Origin: Polytrichum commune
Lineage: Eukaryota > Streptophyta > Polytrichopsida > Polytrichales > Polytrichaceae
Assembly (NCBI GenBank): GCA_950295325.1
Contig: OX485806.1
Coordinates: forward strand, 7,192,001 to 7,256,000
DNA: 64,000 bases
Direction of reading: 5' to 3'
Shown: positions 1 to 11,992 of the stretch, one piece after another
Numbering within the stretch: position 1 is the stretch's first letter
Layout: each line of letters begins with the position of its first letter
Made by a program: the position numbers and the translations under genes
Notes under the pieces: generated by a model
What the model saw: only the letters and a program-made list of their open reading frames with translations
Told to the model about the DNA's origin: nothing
Database searches by the model: none

Positions 1-70
1 TACCTATTCTCTCTGAACTACATCAATAATTTATGCAATTCATCTTCCTACAACCACTGCCATGGAAAAG

Positions 71-375
71 TGGAGATTAAATACTACGAGGTTCCTGACT
101 GGGAAAAAACTGGGCCGGCCGTGAATGCGACCACAGGAAAAGCAACAGGAGCAGAATTTCCATCTTTCGCAAGGGTCAATCATGCCAAGTTTGCTGTTAG
201 TGATGTGAGGGCACACATTGGAACCAGCAATCTTCTGTGGGACTATTTTTATGTCACAGCGGGCGTGAGCTTCGGTACTTATAACCTGAATGTCGTCTCC
301 CAGCTGCAAGCTGTATTTGATGCAGACTGGCACTCTCCTTATGCAGTTCCATTGCAAACAAGTTCTTCTGAGTAG
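71..375 (+). CDS. PLD3-like phospholipase D family protein, C-terminal exon (partial)
   Basis: This is the last coding exon of a gene that begins left of the window. About 100 residues are open up to a TAG at 373-375. They contain one HKD active-site motif, in the order H-A-K-F-A-V-S-D, followed by IGTSN. A stretch near the end reads QLQAVFDADWHSPYAVPL. This arrangement (RVNHxK, IGTSN, then a DW-SPY terminus) is that of PLD3/PLD4-type proteins. In animals these are endolysosomal 5' exonucleases or lipid hydrolases rather than classical plant PLDs. Upstream in this frame there is a stop at 25-27, so an intron acceptor must lie in between; AG at 69-70 is the likeliest site. The N-terminal HKD motif, any membrane anchor and the start codon are outside the window. 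Family assignment is strong; substrate is unknown. Confidence 0.82.
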
Positions 376-1000
376 CATTGGTACCATTTCACCACCTATT
401 GTACATACAGTTCTTAGATCTATGCCACTGGACTGTCTATTTTCAGTCATTTCCAATATCCCTTCATTTACCATTTCTGACTCTGTCAGTGTATGATGCC
501 TCAAAAAATAGCTCTCCTCTTCCAGAAAGTGGAGTAGGTATTCCTTGTCATGTTTGTAGCTGTCCAAGAAGTTTTGCCACCAATAAATGTTGGTTGCAAG
601 TATCATCAAAACACTACTAAGCACTCATGTCAAGTTCTGTGGGGCCGGGAATAAGCTGAAATTTGTTCCAGCAAAATTCACTCAGGGTTCTCTCCCACCC
701 TGATTTAATGTTGAATCCTCGAGACACAAAATCCATTTTGAAGGGCACATGTCTGCTAAGCTATGTGTGTCATCTCCCAGCTGTAACGTTCTCCAACTTC
801 TACCCATTAAATTCCATAACGGAACTTGTGTGGCATCAACAAATCTACGATGAAGCATCAGCACAAACGGATCGAAATCCGGACCTCCCTTAATTTTAGT
901 TATGGTTATCGGAAGTGCATGTTTGTTGATTCCTGAACCCTCCCTATGTGTTGTTCTCTATTGAGTGTGGAGTAGTTAATAAAATTTGAAGATGTAATAC
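376..1000 (+). other. 3' UTR and poly(A) signal region of the PLD3-like gene
   Basis: No coding signal is seen after the stop codon at 375. An AATAAA hexamer lies at 978-983 and is a plausible poly(A) signal. The sequence around 945-1125 resembles a dispersed repeat seen elsewhere in the window (for example 16340-16660), so the transcript end may lie inside an inserted repeat. Confidence 0.4.
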
Positions 1001-1908
1001 AATCTCTTTAAACATGTGCCTTTATGGTGTTTGTTCTTTGATTCTTACTGAACCACACACCCATCCAACATATTATATAGGTGTCTGATAAAGAAAAGTA
1101 ACCAAATAACACCCGCATACCTTGACCCAAGCATGCAACCAGATGCACTGTGTTTATGTACTTGTGAAATTGGCAGTGAATAAAGTTGATTTTAGGCTCC
1201 AGGCTCGTTGCTAACAAAGAGGAGACTTCATAGTTGCCGGTGCCATTGGCTCCACTGGCCTCTGAGAGAAGCCGCCTCAGCTGTACTGTTTTTAAACTCC
1301 ATGGCGGAGGTTGGATATGGAAAGAGAACAACCTCCAACCTCTGAAAAATGTTATAATAGAAAGAAAAAAATAACCATTGTACATGAAAAGGGTCCATTC
1401 GCCCACAATGAGTCTAGAGCCCGTGCTGACCTTTCAGTAGGGCTAAGGGATATTGCCCACCTTCAGTAGGTGGACCAAGGAGAAATGAGGATCGAGATTG
1501 GGTAGGGAAGATCAGTTGTCGGTTTTCGCAAGTGTACAGTTTTGAAGGACAAGATTCACTAGGTATCTGATGGCAATTTGATGGAAGGTTTCTATGAGAG
1601 ATTTAATTATGGCGATGCGGATGTGATAGATCATGGAGATGTTCAATTGTGAGGTTATTATGAATAGCTCCTCTTGTTGACTCATGTTGTAATAACACTG
1701 GGAAGAGCTGTGATCAAGCCTGGGCTTCGTAAATGAGTGAAAAGAAAATTTCATCTGAGAAATTAAGTTGTCATACTAATTTTTTAAACTCACGGGTTGA
1801 TCGTGTGTTTTGTCTCAAGACTGGATTTCATAGATTGCAAACTGTAGGAAGGTGAAATGATGTGTTTGTAGGACTATTGGTTGGAGGAGAACTTTGACAA
1901 ATAGACAC

Positions 1909-2430
1909 CTACCGAATAAGACAATCAGGTCGACTGTGTGTGAGATGTATTAGCTTGCCCACCATAGACCTGTAGATAGTACGATCAACAAACTCCTCGT
2001 TCATATCCGTTTGCAACTTGAGTCGTTCTCGTTCTACCATCGGAGTTGACGTTGGCTGAGAGTCTTGAAGATTGAAGGTTTCGAGTGTCCGTTGAGCATA
2101 ACCCCTTTGAGTCAAGAATATTCCATGCGGAGTCTGTATAAATTCCGCTTTGAGATATAAGGTGAGATTTCCCTCCCCAAGCTCAGACATCTCAAACACA
2201 TCCTCCAGCTGAGCTCTGAACCAGTCTATCCACTGCGAGCAATTCCCAGTGAACAAAAGGTCGTCAACATAGAGAACGAGAACTAGGATTTTGTCTTCAT
2301 GAGTGATAACGTAAAGATTTTGAGTCCGCAGTTGCTTTGGTGAAGCCCTGATTTTAGAGATATGTGTCAATTTTAGCATACCATGCACGAGGCGTTGGAA
2401 TATGAGCAATTTTGGTCATGAATGGAGGGA
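1909..2430 (-). mobile_element. Ty1/copia retrotransposon relic, reverse transcriptase fragment
   Basis: Read on the minus strand, this fragment gives the RVT_2 reverse-transcriptase landmarks in order: PRAWYAKI, then LYVDDLLFTGN (the catalytic YVDD box), a diverged copy of the ELGEG...F...HGIFLTQRGYA block, STPM, and finally YRSMVGKLIHLTHSRPD. The upstream part (about 2340-2430) is in another frame and carries an in-frame stop after the PRAWY block, so the reading frame is broken. No integrase, gag or LTR was recognised on either side. It is a dead internal fragment about 0.5 kb long. Confidence 0.85.
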
Positions 2431-3078
2431 CAAGCATGCCGCCATACCTCAAAATGTCTCAAAAGCCAACGGTAGCAAGAAAACTTGGAGGGACTAATGG
2501 TCACGCTCTTAGGCTTCCTCACTCACCGGCACACATGGCTAGGGTAAGTAATTGCACGCCGCCTTGTTCGTGCTTCAGTGCACGAAATGAAGGGAGTGGG
2601 TGGGGGTTTTCGGGAGCGAATTTAAAGCTCAGAGGGTCATTCAAGTCCAGATGATGATGTTTCTCCTGGATCAGATCCAGACATAATTTATGAGGTTAGC
2701 TCTGTGAAAGGCAATGCTTGAGATTGCAAGATTAGAGGAACAAAATTTGCGCACTTGAGTGATGCAAAATCTGCCTGCTACACTGCCTGTCGACCTGCCT
2801 GCTACGGCAATCAGATGTCCATACAAAGAGGCAGACAACGAGTGCACTAGTGTACCCAACCTGCATAGAAAATGTCTTTGTACCCAAGTGCCAAACCACG
2901 CTTCGAATGTGAGCCTGGATTACTATGATGTCTGTGGCGCAGGACAAGAGAAAGCAACAGCGGAGGTTTAACAAGTACCTGGCATGGCAGGGCACAGTGG
3001 AGTGTACAAGCAAAAGCAGCCTTTCCTCGGGTCACAAAACCTTTGAGGATGATGGTTTCACTCCGCCAAAGTTGTTTA
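2431..3078. other. intergenic, nothing recognised
   Basis: About 650 bp with only short open frames and no recognisable protein or RNA. Several overlapping frames at 2670-3110 look like chance. Confidence 0.4.
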
Positions 3079-3747
3079 GGGCCACGTCACACACGAGCCA
3101 AGAGCCGTGACCATATAATTGTGAGAGCCCGAAAGGAAAGTGTCCAAAGGCCGTCCCAACTCACCTCCAAAATCACGTAGTGTGGTCGCGGACCCTCAAG
3201 TGTGGTGTGAAGTCATATGTGACCGGGCCCTCAACCAAATGCTATTTCAATTAATTTTTATTTATAGGGGTCCTCACACATGATGAAATAGAATAAATCA
3301 ACAGTTGTGAGCGTTTGGAGTGCCATGGTCTCCCGGTTTTGTGTTAGGTGTACCTCCAAGAGGTGGACCCTCAAGTGTGGTGTGAAGTCATATGTGACCG
3401 GGCCCTCAACCAAATGCTATTTCAATGAGTTTTTATTTATGTGGGCCCTCACACATGATGAAATAGAATAAATCAACGGTTGTGAGCGTTTGGAGTGCCA
3501 TGGTCTCTTGGTTTTGTGTTAGGTGTACCTCCAAGAGGTGGTTTTTGAAAATAGTCCAAGTGACCATGAAACCATTCGATGCCATGAAAGAATCCATGTA
3601 GACTTTACATCCATCTTGCATTCACATGCCCTGTTGGTTCCTCAAGCATAGTGTGAAGTGAACTTGGACCAGCTCCGCCTTTTCCACCAATGAGAGTGCT
3701 TGAAGTGCAATGGTCACAGGCTCTCAATGTCGTGTGTGAAATGGCCC
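3079..3747. mobile_element. PIF/Harbinger-like MITE, copy 1, with internal tandem duplication
   Basis: The ends form imperfect terminal inverted repeats: left GGGCCACGTCACACACGAG, right reading inward on the other strand as GGGCCATTTCACACACGAC. TTA directly precedes the left end and follows the right end, giving a 3-bp TTA target duplication typical of PIF/Harbinger (Tourist-type) elements. There is no transposase. A shorter, inverted relative lies at 46199-46703. This copy is longer because an internal segment is present twice in tandem (3191-3540). Confidence 0.7.
3191..3540 (+). repeat. two tandem copies of a 175-bp segment inside the MITE
   Basis: The block starting GACCCTCAAGTGTGGTGTGA at 3191 recurs at 3366, with near-identical sequence through the GTTAGGTGTACCTCCAAGAGG end. 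The unit is 175 bp. The related element at 46199-46703 carries the segment once, so this is a duplication inside the element. Confidence 0.85.
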
Positions 3748-6050
3748 TTAAACCACCTAAAGGCCAAGTCGGAATTTTTTTCATTATGGGCAACCACATC
3801 TGCCCGTTCATATTGGTGTTCATGTTTACATTATGTTTGCGTTCTGAATTACGACATGTGGACAATTGGATTGTAATATGAACAATCATGCCTTTATCAA
3901 CATGTCATCCGTACAATAAATCCATTCTAGGTGCAAGAGGGGGGACTTTTCCAAAATTACTAAGAATCCCAAAATTGTCAAAATCCATGAGGTTGTTGCT
4001 TTAAAGAACACTTATCCTCTTATCATTTAAGAAGAAAGAGAGCCTTCAACTTGACAATCAGTAAAATGTTCATATGAGCTCCAAATATTATGAGTAATTG
4101 ACTACAACCACGCTTTGAATTTGCCAATCATGTCATATTTGATTGCATGTTAAACACCATGGGGAAAAGTGGGTTAATTGGTAAAAGCAACCATCTAAGA
4201 TATGTCTACCATATGTATAGTGGGAATTTATGGTTGTAGACCCCATAACTTAAACCACTTAAATATTTCACTCTTTTTTTCCTACAGAGGCCACGGGTCC
4301 TTCTTTTCCCAAAAAAACCCCACATCATGGCCTCATTGTACAGCCAAGGTGGCACCTCTCTTGAAACATACATTCCATTGAGTTCCAAAATTAAATCATG
4401 AAAGTTTTGTGTGATTTCACTTTGGATCATGGTAACGATCTTCTAAGGTGTGGTTGAAGCTCAAATATAAGAGGTCACCAAGGCTTGAGGGCAAAGGCAA
4501 GCTTGTTTGCAAGTGGTCATTCCTCGTCATAATATTTGTCTATATTTAGTATTATGGGAAACACCTAAAATCAAACATGCCCAAACATGGCACTCAAGCT
4601 CAATATGTGAGATACCTACCACCCAATCAATGAACTTTGACCCCTCTAGACAAATTTGAAAATTCAAATACTCACATATGTTCTAAACATGATTATATGT
4701 AGATCCCCTTAAACAAGAGCAATTTACAGCATGTCATCCAAAATTAACAAAAACCTATTTTTTGCTAGTTGCCAATACATGAATATTTATCCTCTACAAT
4801 TGTTGAATCTTCTTCGAGTTGATCAAAATTTTGTTTTTTCTTTTCTTTTCATAGATGTGTAGTGAACTTAGCTACAATGTCTGAGCAACCAATCCAAATA
4901 TATACTATTGACAATGGGTAGTAAAGCCTTTAATGTCAATGATGATCTAAAACTTCTTTCCCATGAGAATAATGGTTGACTCAATTCCCTCCACTTAGAT
5001 GTTGATATTAGGAACCTCAAATCCTCTGTAACAGGTTAGGGATATTGAGGCCTCACAATTGCTAGTGCCCTGCAACCACAAATGAAAGGTCATCTAGACT
5101 ATGGGTAGTGTGGTTGTGTTTATGCTTGTGGTTACTTGCTTTGGTTCTATTTCCATCGAAAATGCATAATAAAGGCTAACCACAACCAGGACTACCTTTA
5201 CTCTATCCACCCACTATTCCGCGTGGTTAACCACCTTTGAAGTGGTTATTCATGTTGATATGGTATCCCTAGAGTCCCTTAAGTTGGCTAAGGTCAGGGT
5301 ACAAAATTGAGGATGCTACCATCTTAACACTACAATCCAGGGCCAACAAGCATAAATTCACTTTAATCTCTTCTTGACTTCAAAAGTAAAACCAATGATA
5401 GATTGCAATTTAGAAGACCAACCCCACCATCAACCACAACCACCTGGTTTGCTTGAAACAAGTGTGAATCTCAAGAATAGAATAGAATAAAATAAATCAT
5501 AGTTGTGGTTGATTACTATAGTTACCCATAACCACCTTAGTAAGACAACGGGTGTCATTTGATTACTTTTCTTTATCGAACACCTACATTCAATTGGTGT
5601 GTGCTTCAATGCGAGTCAAGAACAAACACCGTAAAAAGACACATGTTAAAAAAAAAATTTAAAAAAAGTACGACATCTTTGAATCTAATCTACTACTCCA
5701 CACTCAACATTGAACACAACAGTGAACATGACCTATGCATTCACTTAAGGAATCAACAATTCACGCTCTTTCAATAACCATAACTAAATCAAAGGGGGTC
5801 CGATTTTTACTAATTCTTTATTGTGGATTTCTCAATACAACACAAGTTTTGTCGTATGAATACCACGACCAATATAAGATGAAACCCCATAGAAAAACAA
5901 ACCAAATGACACCTTTAGTGTGAACAACTTGAGTCCGCCAAACAAAGAGACAAAGCTTTTCACGGCCACCTCCATTGCATAGGGATTCCGAGTGACACCT
6001 GGCATGTTAGTATTGGTCCAGCTGTCCCCCGGCCTTCGAGAAAACTGTCT
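3748..6050. other. AT-rich intergenic, nothing recognised
   Basis: About 2.3 kb without a supported gene. Open frames are short and have no recognisable motif. Simple A runs occur near 5650. Confidence 0.4.
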
Positions 6051-6219
6051 CCTCAATAAGTGCATTAATCATGCGCCCGAGGCCTCTAAGTTAATTGCAG
6101 GCATTGTTTCAAGCACTCACGGTATAAGTAGCCTACTTTTGCATGATTGAACAAAAATAACCGTTACAACACTCTTTATGGTATTTAACTTACCTTAATC
6201 GTGTTGTCATTGGCCCACT

Positions 6220-6441
6220 CTACACCATTTATGGTATTTAGTGTCACTTACTATTTGGAGTTACGCATTGTCATAACATTTAATTGCTAATATAATTATT
6301 ACCAAGTAAATATGCTAATGTTATTTAGTGTCCAAACAACCAGTTTGACCTTTGGTGGTTAAAAATGAGATGAACAGTACAAAATTATAGCATAACATAA
6401 TTTCAAACAGTAAGTGGCACTAAATACCATAAATTGTGTAG
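6220..6441. mobile_element. short inverted-repeat element (MITE), TATTTAGTGTCACTT family, copy 1
   Basis: Terminal inverted repeats of about 45 bp begin CTACACCATTTATGGTATTT on the left and CTACACAATTTATGGTATTT on the other strand at the right. The length is 222 bp and there is no coding capacity. Related copies lie at 13080-13300 and, more distantly, 47167-47548. Confidence 0.7.
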
Positions 6442-6730
6442 TATCATGTCAGGAATATGGGGTGTCTTCGTAAATCCATCCGTTGCGGAGGTGAAAACAC
6501 ATAGACTTATATTAGAGTCTATTAATGATTGTTTTAAGGTGATCTGACTTTGGTAATAACATCATGGACCTCGAGTTAGTCTAGTGGAGTCTAGTTTAAA
6601 TGAATCGGCCATCAACCTTATATCATAGGGGACTTGGTTTTACTAGAGCCCGTTCATCCACGATGGATGAGTTTACATAGAGTCCACGAATCCCAAGCCC
6701 TACTATAGTGTCGCTTTGCCTTATTATAGA

Positions 6731-7086
6731 AGCTACACTAATTAGTCCTATTAGTGTAGGTGATAAATTGGCATGGAAATAGTTAGTGTGGACGGCAACG
6801 CTAATTTCTAGTCAAGGTGGAATGAACTTGGGTCCAAGACCCTGGGTCATCCCCTAAGTTTTCATAAAGACTTCCGACCAACACATTGAAAAGTAGGACA
6901 AAAGTAACACAACAAAAAAAATCACTCACATACATTTTCTAGGAAAACAATTATTGTGGCCCACACTAATTTTCTACTAGAAATTTAGCATGGGTTGAAA
7001 ATCAAATGTGACCCTCACTAATTCTCATATTGAGAATTAGCGTGGGCAAATGATCGTGGCCCATGGTAATAGGACTATTTAGTGTA
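6731..7086. mobile_element. MITE with CTACACTAAATAGTCCTATTA inverted ends, copy 1
   Basis: The left end (CTACACTAATTAGTCCTATT) and the right end (reverse complement CTACACTAAATAGTCCTATT) are inverted repeats about 356 bp apart. Internal GTGTGGGCCAC-type segments resemble those of 21095-21421, partly in reverse order. No coding capacity. Confidence 0.65.
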
Positions 7087-7573
7087 GTTAAGCATAGGTT
7101 TCACTTGGTAGTAATTCTCAAGATGTTTCCAATAACGTAAGCATCGCAACAAAGACATAAGTAGAAGTGGACCCTAAAATGAGCTTAGAAATTGTATCAA
7201 ACTCGGTTGTATTGTTGAGGCTAGTTGCAAGGATTGTTCAGGCACTATTGCGTAGTATGTTTTGTATCCTTGAAATCAAAACAATGCTACATTGTTTATG
7301 ATGTCCTTGGCCCACTACCAATGTAACATGTCACTTGCCCTATTTTGAAACTTACATATAGGTTTCACTAATCCTCACGATGTTTTCAACAAGCGTTACA
7401 AGAAATATAAAAGTAAAAGCGGATTTTAAACGAGGTTAATAGATTGCATAGGACTCGGTTGTATTATTGAGGCTAATTGCAGAGATTGTTAAGGCACACA
7501 ATGTGTAGTACTTTTGCATGGTTGAAATAAGACTATGATATTTAACTTAGTGTCATTAGCCCAACATCTATTG

Positions 7574-7722
7574 CATAACATCAGTCAACGTTATGTATTT
7601 GTTATATATGAGCCCTAGGAGAATGACCATGGGATGATGGGAGCTCAGTTTGAATATGAGTCATCCCATGGTTATATTCCTAGAGCCCATGGAATGGAAG
7701 CACAACGTTGAGTAATGTTATG
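7574..7722. mobile_element. 149-bp foldback element
   Basis: Almost the whole segment is an imperfect palindrome. The outer arms are CATAACATCAGTCAACGTT and, on the other strand, CATAACATTACTCAACGTT. The inner arms contain GAGCCCTAGGA...CCATGGGATGA and its complement. It sits inside one unit of the ~260-bp array and lengthens that unit by about its own size. Confidence 0.7.
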
Positions 7723-8269
7723 TATAGTGTTACTTACGTGTAGTTTTCACTCATTCTCAAGATATTTTTAGTAAGCGTCACAACAAAGATAAAAGTGGAC
7801 GTGGACTTCAAATGAGTTCAGACATTGTATCCGACTCGGTTGTATCATTGAGTCTAATGCTTAGGATTGTTCAATCACTAAATGTGTAGTACTTTTGTGT
7901 GATTGAAATAAACACAAATGGTACATTGTTTAGGATGTTTAATTTAGTGTCGTTGGCCGACTAGTGTCACTTAGCTTACATGGAAATTTTACGTTTAGGT
8001 TCCAATGATTGCCAAGACGGGGCCAAGATGTTTCTTGTAAGTGTCTCAACAAAAATATAAAGCATAATCGAACTATAAACAAGTTTAGAATTATAGTGGA
8101 TTTGATTGTATTGAAAAATATGAGGAAAGTGGTTACAACCTCTGTTTTGGATTTGCTAACCATCTTGCACATGTGTTTACATCCTGGGAGAAGTGGGTGC
8201 AAAGGTTAATGTGTCCACTTCAGACGTGCTGAAGGTAAACATGTCTTGAATGGATGTTGTTTTCAACTA

Positions 8270-8640
8270 GTCCACTTCTCCTAGGTTATGAAATACGCAA
8301 TTAGTACAGGATGGTTAGCATATCCATATCAAGGTTGTAGCCACTTTTTGGAACTCACATGAACATCTTATTGATTATTAGAGTGAAGAATCTTCTCATG
8401 CTGATGGAGTGACCGTACATGTCTCCCAAATTATATTCAATATAAAATTTAGAATGGTTATAGTATATGGAACACGCAATCCAATCTCTTTTAAACACAT
8501 GTCTTTCTAGTATCCGATCTTGGAGCAACACCCAAAAACATACCATTTAAATATAGGTGTATGATTAAGAGAAGTAAGCCAATTATGGACACCTACATTA
8601 CGTTAGTAGGTAGGCTACTTGTGTACAAACACAAACGCCA
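8270..8640 (+). repeat. dispersed repeat, unknown family, copy 1
   Basis: The order of short conserved blocks is the same as in 16340-16660 and 49690-50105: ATGAAAYACRCA-TTAGTR, GGTTARCAAATC, AACTCATATGA-like, TGAAGATTCTYRTGCT, CATACATGTCYCC, and a terminal CATAGGTGT-like block. Divergence is high. No protein or terminal repeat is apparent. Confidence 0.5.
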
Positions 8641-10105
8641 AATAAAGTAAGTTCACGAATTGAGTCTCCACTCCTTGTTCTTGTTGCATTATGAGTCGGC
8701 CAAGTCTCAAGCTTACGAAGGACAAATGGAACAAGGAGGACAATGATGGTGGATGCATGCATGGTGTTTGGAGCCAAATAATGAAACCAATGAAGCATAT
8801 ACTTATATTGTAGGCGAATGCCCGTGCCTTAGCCGCCACTAGAGTGTATGGTTCACACTAGAACACTATCATAAGTGTAAGTAAAGGTTGAAATGTACGG
8901 GCTACTAGGTGTAATGGTTTATGGAATAACGAAAAAACAAGTGTTATTTATACATGTAATTGTGTCCATGGCGGGGAATGCTATCATATGAGTGGTGAGC
9001 AATGAGCAGTAACATATGAGCGGTGACATAAAAAAAATCAAATGATAGTAGGGTCACATGCTTCCTATAATCATGGATTATTTGTCATGAAACGATGGAC
9101 CATGTACACGGGTATGGATTGTTTAAAGTGGTTACTCCATTCGCCATTAAAATTCATATGCATTTTAGTTTGTATTGTCGTGATCAATAGGGTGTTATAC
9201 AATGAGATTAAACAACACTTCACAACACATTTAAACGATGGTAGGGGAAGTTGATATTTACACACAAAAGCAAGATTACTTATTGTGGTTTATCCAAAGC
9301 AAAGTCATAACATGAAATCAAATGCACACAAATCCACTCATAATTTCTAAGACTAAATACGATGCTATGTGTTCTAACTATCCTCTTCATTAGCCTTTTC
9401 TACTTCATCATTTGCATATGCCAACCAAACCAACTGCCGAGGTCTTCAACGAGTGACCGGTGTCAAGGTAGCTAGCATAACATGCACCACATCCTTTGTA
9501 TGTGGAGAAAGCAACATCAAGTTGGAAGATGATTATAGTTGGCTCATGATTTTGTTCACACGAAATAGGAATATACACTAAGTCTCGAAACAAAGTCAAT
9601 CAATATTACAACAAATATTCAGAAGCCATATCTAGAAGAGATTGATGTTTTTGCAAAACCGTAAATTGGGTTAGATGTGCAACCAAGCTTGCTATCATTT
9701 TCCAAAATTTAGCTTGATTACTATAGGAACGAGAGAGAAATTGGATTTCAAATGAACTTAGGTCTCTTGACTTAGTTTTGCAACTATTTTCATCGCTTAT
9801 CTTTAATTGCAAGAATAAGCTCACAATGCCACCTAGGATTCTTCCTCTCATTTCTAGTTAGTAGTGTTGTCTCTTAGGACATTCTCTCTTATACTTGTGA
9901 AGGTTTTCTTTGCCCATGAAAGCATTACTACAAGAAAATAGGTTGAATGCTATAACCATGTTGCAACATGCGTTTAACACACCATGAAATGTTGAATTGT
10001 TGGGTATCTCTTAATCTATATGCTCTAGGATTTGTAGAGAGTGTGTTCCTCATGTGGACCCTTCGAGAGAGGGTGCCCAAGAAAAGTCCTCCTTTCTTGA
10101 CAATG
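8641..10105. other. intergenic, nothing recognised
   Basis: Only short open frames without recognisable motifs are present. AT-rich sequence. Confidence 0.35.
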
Positions 10106-10415
10106 AGTGTATGTAAGAGCCATCACACTTGGTGGACTAGATAATATTGTACAGGTGATGAAAGCTCTCAATGGGCACTTGAGTGTGGCAGTGAGCACCA
10201 ACACATCGAAGCATGCACTTCATGAAGTGGGTCTTGAGTCATTAGAGAAGCAAAACAAGTTGTTGCTTAGAGCTAATATGTGCGTTGCAGGCTGGAAATT
10301 GCTCGACATCAACAAGATTGGACTAACCATGATTGGTATAGGGTGATAATTAGTGATGAGGCCAAAATCAATCGATTTCAGTCTGATGGTCGTGCTTGGT
10401 GTATGTGGATCACAT
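10106..10415 (+). mobile_element. Tc1/mariner transposase relic
   Basis: The reading frame from 10107 contains LDNIVQVMKALNGHLSVAVS, then STNTSKHALHEVGLESLEKQ. This is the helix-turn-helix to linker region of Tc1-type transposases. In another frame, at about 10330-10410, the sequence gives WYRVIISDEAKINRFQSDGR, the block around the second catalytic residue (usually W..VIFSDE.KINRF.SDGR). At least one frameshift separates the two parts. The terminal DPKHTS and LNPIE blocks were not found. It is a dead fragment. Confidence 0.8.
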
Positions 10416-10419
10416 GTTG

Positions 10420-11960
10420 AATATGGACCTTGTCCATGACTCGTGGCTTGTAAATACTTGGTCATGATGCATGGATATGGACCTTGGTATGGTGGTCCAC
10501 CTATTGAGTCATGCAATTTGTTTAGTTCATTTAATAATATGAACCTACCGTTGGAATAGCTCAACAAGGAGATGGGCATGGACTCAACTATAATTTCGTG
10601 ACATGTATTCTCTTGGAAATTTCTCTCCAATTAGTTGGAATTTAGGATCCTTGAAGGGTGGATTTCCATCCCCCATGGCATCGGTCAAGATATGTGATTC
10701 TTGTATGTAGAAATTGAGTTGTATGTAAGCATGCTTGAGGACGTTTAGTAAATTGCCAAGTGTACATATCAATCATTGAAAATGGTAAATGCATATGTTG
10801 CTATAACAATAAGTGAAATTTGTCATGGCGAATGCATGATAATATAAGTATTTATCTGGGTACAACATTAAGCAAAGTATGAGCATGTGGGCCAAATGAT
10901 GAGTATGAATAACATTTTTTTATTCAAAGGGAAAAAATAACAAGATCATGGGGCCATTACTTAAACAAAGTCAAATATAAACCAAATTCAAATACAACTC
11001 AAATGTGTACAATCAATAATACTTGAGTGGTTGGTTGGCACTCATATACTCCTAAGTAATGTCCCAACAAAACAATAGTAGTGTTGGACATTGATGTATA
11101 TAAAGTCCCAATGTGAAAGGATTGTTGGATATTGATGACAATTATGTTCGATTGACACTAGTTTGTTGGATACTTTTGCTCAAATTTGACCCAAATTTGG
11201 GCTTTGTTGAAGTTGACATTGTAATGTGTTCCCTCATTGCAACAATTGTGATAAATTGATTCCTCTTCAAGGCATTTTTTATTTATTTTCAATCCTCTTA
11301 TCCATATAGAAGGTAGACTATGACATATATTTCTGAAGGAATAAAGGCTTTCTATGGGTAAATGTCACTTCTCATCAAACAAAGATTATACCTCAATTAA
11401 TGAGATACGTATGGAATAGGCTTCGTTTAACCAAGGCTTGTTTTTCTTCCCTATTAAATTGCTTTGCAACCAAAGTGGAAGTGAAGAATATATTTTTTTG
11501 TCCGCAACAAAACAAACAAAAAAGAACAAAGAACAAATGTGGTACCAAGCATGCATATGTAGTGGTGTTATTCAACAAAATGTGAATGTGACAAACAATC
11601 AAAACAAGCTCAAGGTCCATGTCCATATGTCATGGACAAGGTCTACGCTAACCTCCGTGGCCCATGTGCATGGCAAAGGTCACTTTTGTTCAACCTCCAT
11701 GGCCGGACACTTTGCTCAACCTCCGTGGCCCATGCAAAAGAGACCACCTCCAACACAAGGCAATAACATTGTACCCATACCTTCAAGTTTTGTATTCTAC
11801 TATTTATTTATCCAAAAACTAGCCTTCAATAGAAGAAGATTTTATTGAAGTTTTACAAATGTTTTTTCTTCTATATTTTGTATATGTCATAGTCCTTACC
11901 GTTCTTAGCCGCCAGCAAAGTCGCCTAGATAGGACGGTAGTCTAGCTTTGTAAACCTGGA
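10420..11960. other. intergenic, nothing recognised apart from short repeats
   Basis: No gene recognised. At 11650-11735 an AACCTCCRTGGCC phrase recurs three times at short spacing. A TGTTGGATATTGATG phrase near 11126-11140 looks LTR-like but no partner was found. Confidence 0.3.
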
Positions 11961-11961
11961 A

Positions 11962-11964
<3 letters not shown>

Positions 11965-11992
<28 letters not shown>
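11965..11992 (+). repeat. (CT)n microsatellite
   Basis: About fourteen CT dinucleotides in a row. Confidence 0.9.

Larger units (their letters stand above)
6050..8170 (+). repeat. diverged tandem array of ~255-265 bp units interrupted by inserted elements
   Basis: Units share a GGTTTCAC...CAAGATG start, a CTCGGTTGTATTRTTGAGGC core and a GTGTAGTACTTTTG...GATTGAAATAA segment. Unit starts are visible near 7097, 7361, 7743 and 7998, with spacing 264, 382 and 255. The 382 spacing contains a 149-bp foldback insertion (7574-7722). A partial unit lies at about 6050-6219, directly before an inserted inverted-repeat element. Units are well diverged, so the array is old. Confidence 0.7.

Noticed and set aside
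11040..11240. LTR-like TGTTGGATATTGATG phrases
   Set aside because: No matching second LTR, primer-binding site or internal coding sequence found.
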